Assembly: GCA_026417425.1 (NCBI GenBank)
Contig: JAOADF010000124.1
Location: forward strand, 14,836-78,835
Direction of reading: 5' to 3'
Length of the DNA: 64,000 nt
From: Dictyoglomaceae bacterium
Lineage (GTDB): Bacteria; Dictyoglomota; Dictyoglomia; Dictyoglomales; Dictyoglomaceae
Shown here one piece after another: positions 63,905 through 64,000 of the stretch. Each line of letters begins with the position of its first letter. The first letter of the stretch is position 1. The notes below the pieces were generated by a model. It searched no databases, was not told the DNA's origin, and was given only the letters and a program-made list of their open reading frames with translations. A program made the position numbers and the translations under genes.

Positions 63905-64000
63905 TTAAAAAATATAAAAATCTTTAAAAGATCCAGTATACTCTTTCCATTGGATATCTAACTTTTCTACAATTGCTCCGAAGGGTCCCTCATATAATTT
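63905..64000 (-). CDS. C-terminal end of an unidentified gene
   Basis: 31 codons before a TAA read KLYEGPFGAIVEK, LDIQWKEYTG, SFKDFYIF. The gene continues past the right edge. I do not recognise it. It ends ten bases before the speE start and so is probably in the same operon; a polyamine pathway enzyme is possible but unproven. Confidence 0.6.
   Translation of the reverse strand, partial: KLYEGPFGAIVEKLDIQWKEYTGSFKDFYIF

Noticed and set aside
1..64000. CRISPR arrays, prophages, insertion sequences or integrases
   Set aside because: No regularly spaced repeats, transposase or integrase motifs were seen on either strand.

Overview
The window is a gene-dense, AT-rich bacterial chromosome segment of about 70 genes, almost all in tight or overlapping operons. 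Proteins are rich in Lys, Glu and Ile, arginine is mostly AGA/AGG, and the gene set is housekeeping. A PPi-type phosphofructokinase beside an ATP-type one, a Gram-positive-style large SRP RNA, the yicC-remA-gmk-rpoZ-priA-def-fmt block and an envelope assembly set together suggest an anaerobic thermophile, most like Dictyoglomus (Dictyoglomota). That assignment is inference; no database was searched and base composition was not computed.

Layout. (1) 1-11,070, plus strand: division and cell-wall (dcw) cluster mraY(partial)-murD-ftsW-murG-murC-murB-ftsQ-like-ftsA-ftsZ, followed by a radical SAM protein. (2) 11,061-25,409, plus strand: pgeF, a YggS-type PLP protein, a two-component pair, DUF1015, a second SEDS gene (rodA), a second radical SAM protein of the same family with its DUF2344 partner, a HAD phosphatase, cutA, tadA, tRNA-Ser(GGA), a small membrane protein, SRP RNA, tatD with a TatD-linked radical SAM gene, a PflX-like radical SAM gene and a CHASE2 Ser/Thr kinase. 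(3) 25,523-26,889, minus strand: a decayed phosphofructokinase. (4) 26,930-29,833, plus strand: a cobalamin riboswitch with its terminator, then btuF-btuC-btuD. (5) 40,101 back to 29,819, minus strand: yicC-remA-gmk-rpoZ-priA-def-fmt-yugP-rsmB-rlmN-PASTA protein-rpe-membrane protein. (6) 40,169-44,957, plus strand: a divergent tgt, an ArmA/Rmt-like 16S rRNA methyltransferase, rsmI, plsX and pilT. (7) 53,125 back to 44,941, minus strand: an O-antigen-ligase/TPR protein, B12-dependent nrdJ, rho, a GerMN protein and two phosphoesterases. (8) 53,254-54,294, plus strand: PPi-PFK with a terminator. (9) 55,241 back to 54,284: HIT and DUF2062 genes; then tRNA-Leu(CAA) on the plus strand. (10) From beyond the right edge back to 55,407, minus strand: an unidentified partial gene, speE, pcm, udg, a small orphan, dnaE, accD, accA and ATP-type pfkA.

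How the parts connect. Cobalamin uptake under riboswitch control fits the class II ribonucleotide reductase, which needs adenosylcobalamin. Two phosphofructokinases with different phosphoryl donors remain while a third has decayed. The position normally held by prpC-prkC-rsgA holds only a kinase-less PASTA protein, and the one PknB-like kinase in view has a CHASE2 sensor instead.

The most striking item is the 259-residue protein at 41,236-42,015. It carries the signature motifs of the aminoglycoside-resistance 16S rRNA m7G1405 methyltransferases (ArmA/Rmt), yet lies in a housekeeping operon directly before rsmI, whose product modifies C1402 of the same rRNA helix. Also notable are a PriA that has lost its ATPase motifs, a histidine kinase that seems to start at an ATA codon, and a TGT homologue with a changed substrate-recognition loop.
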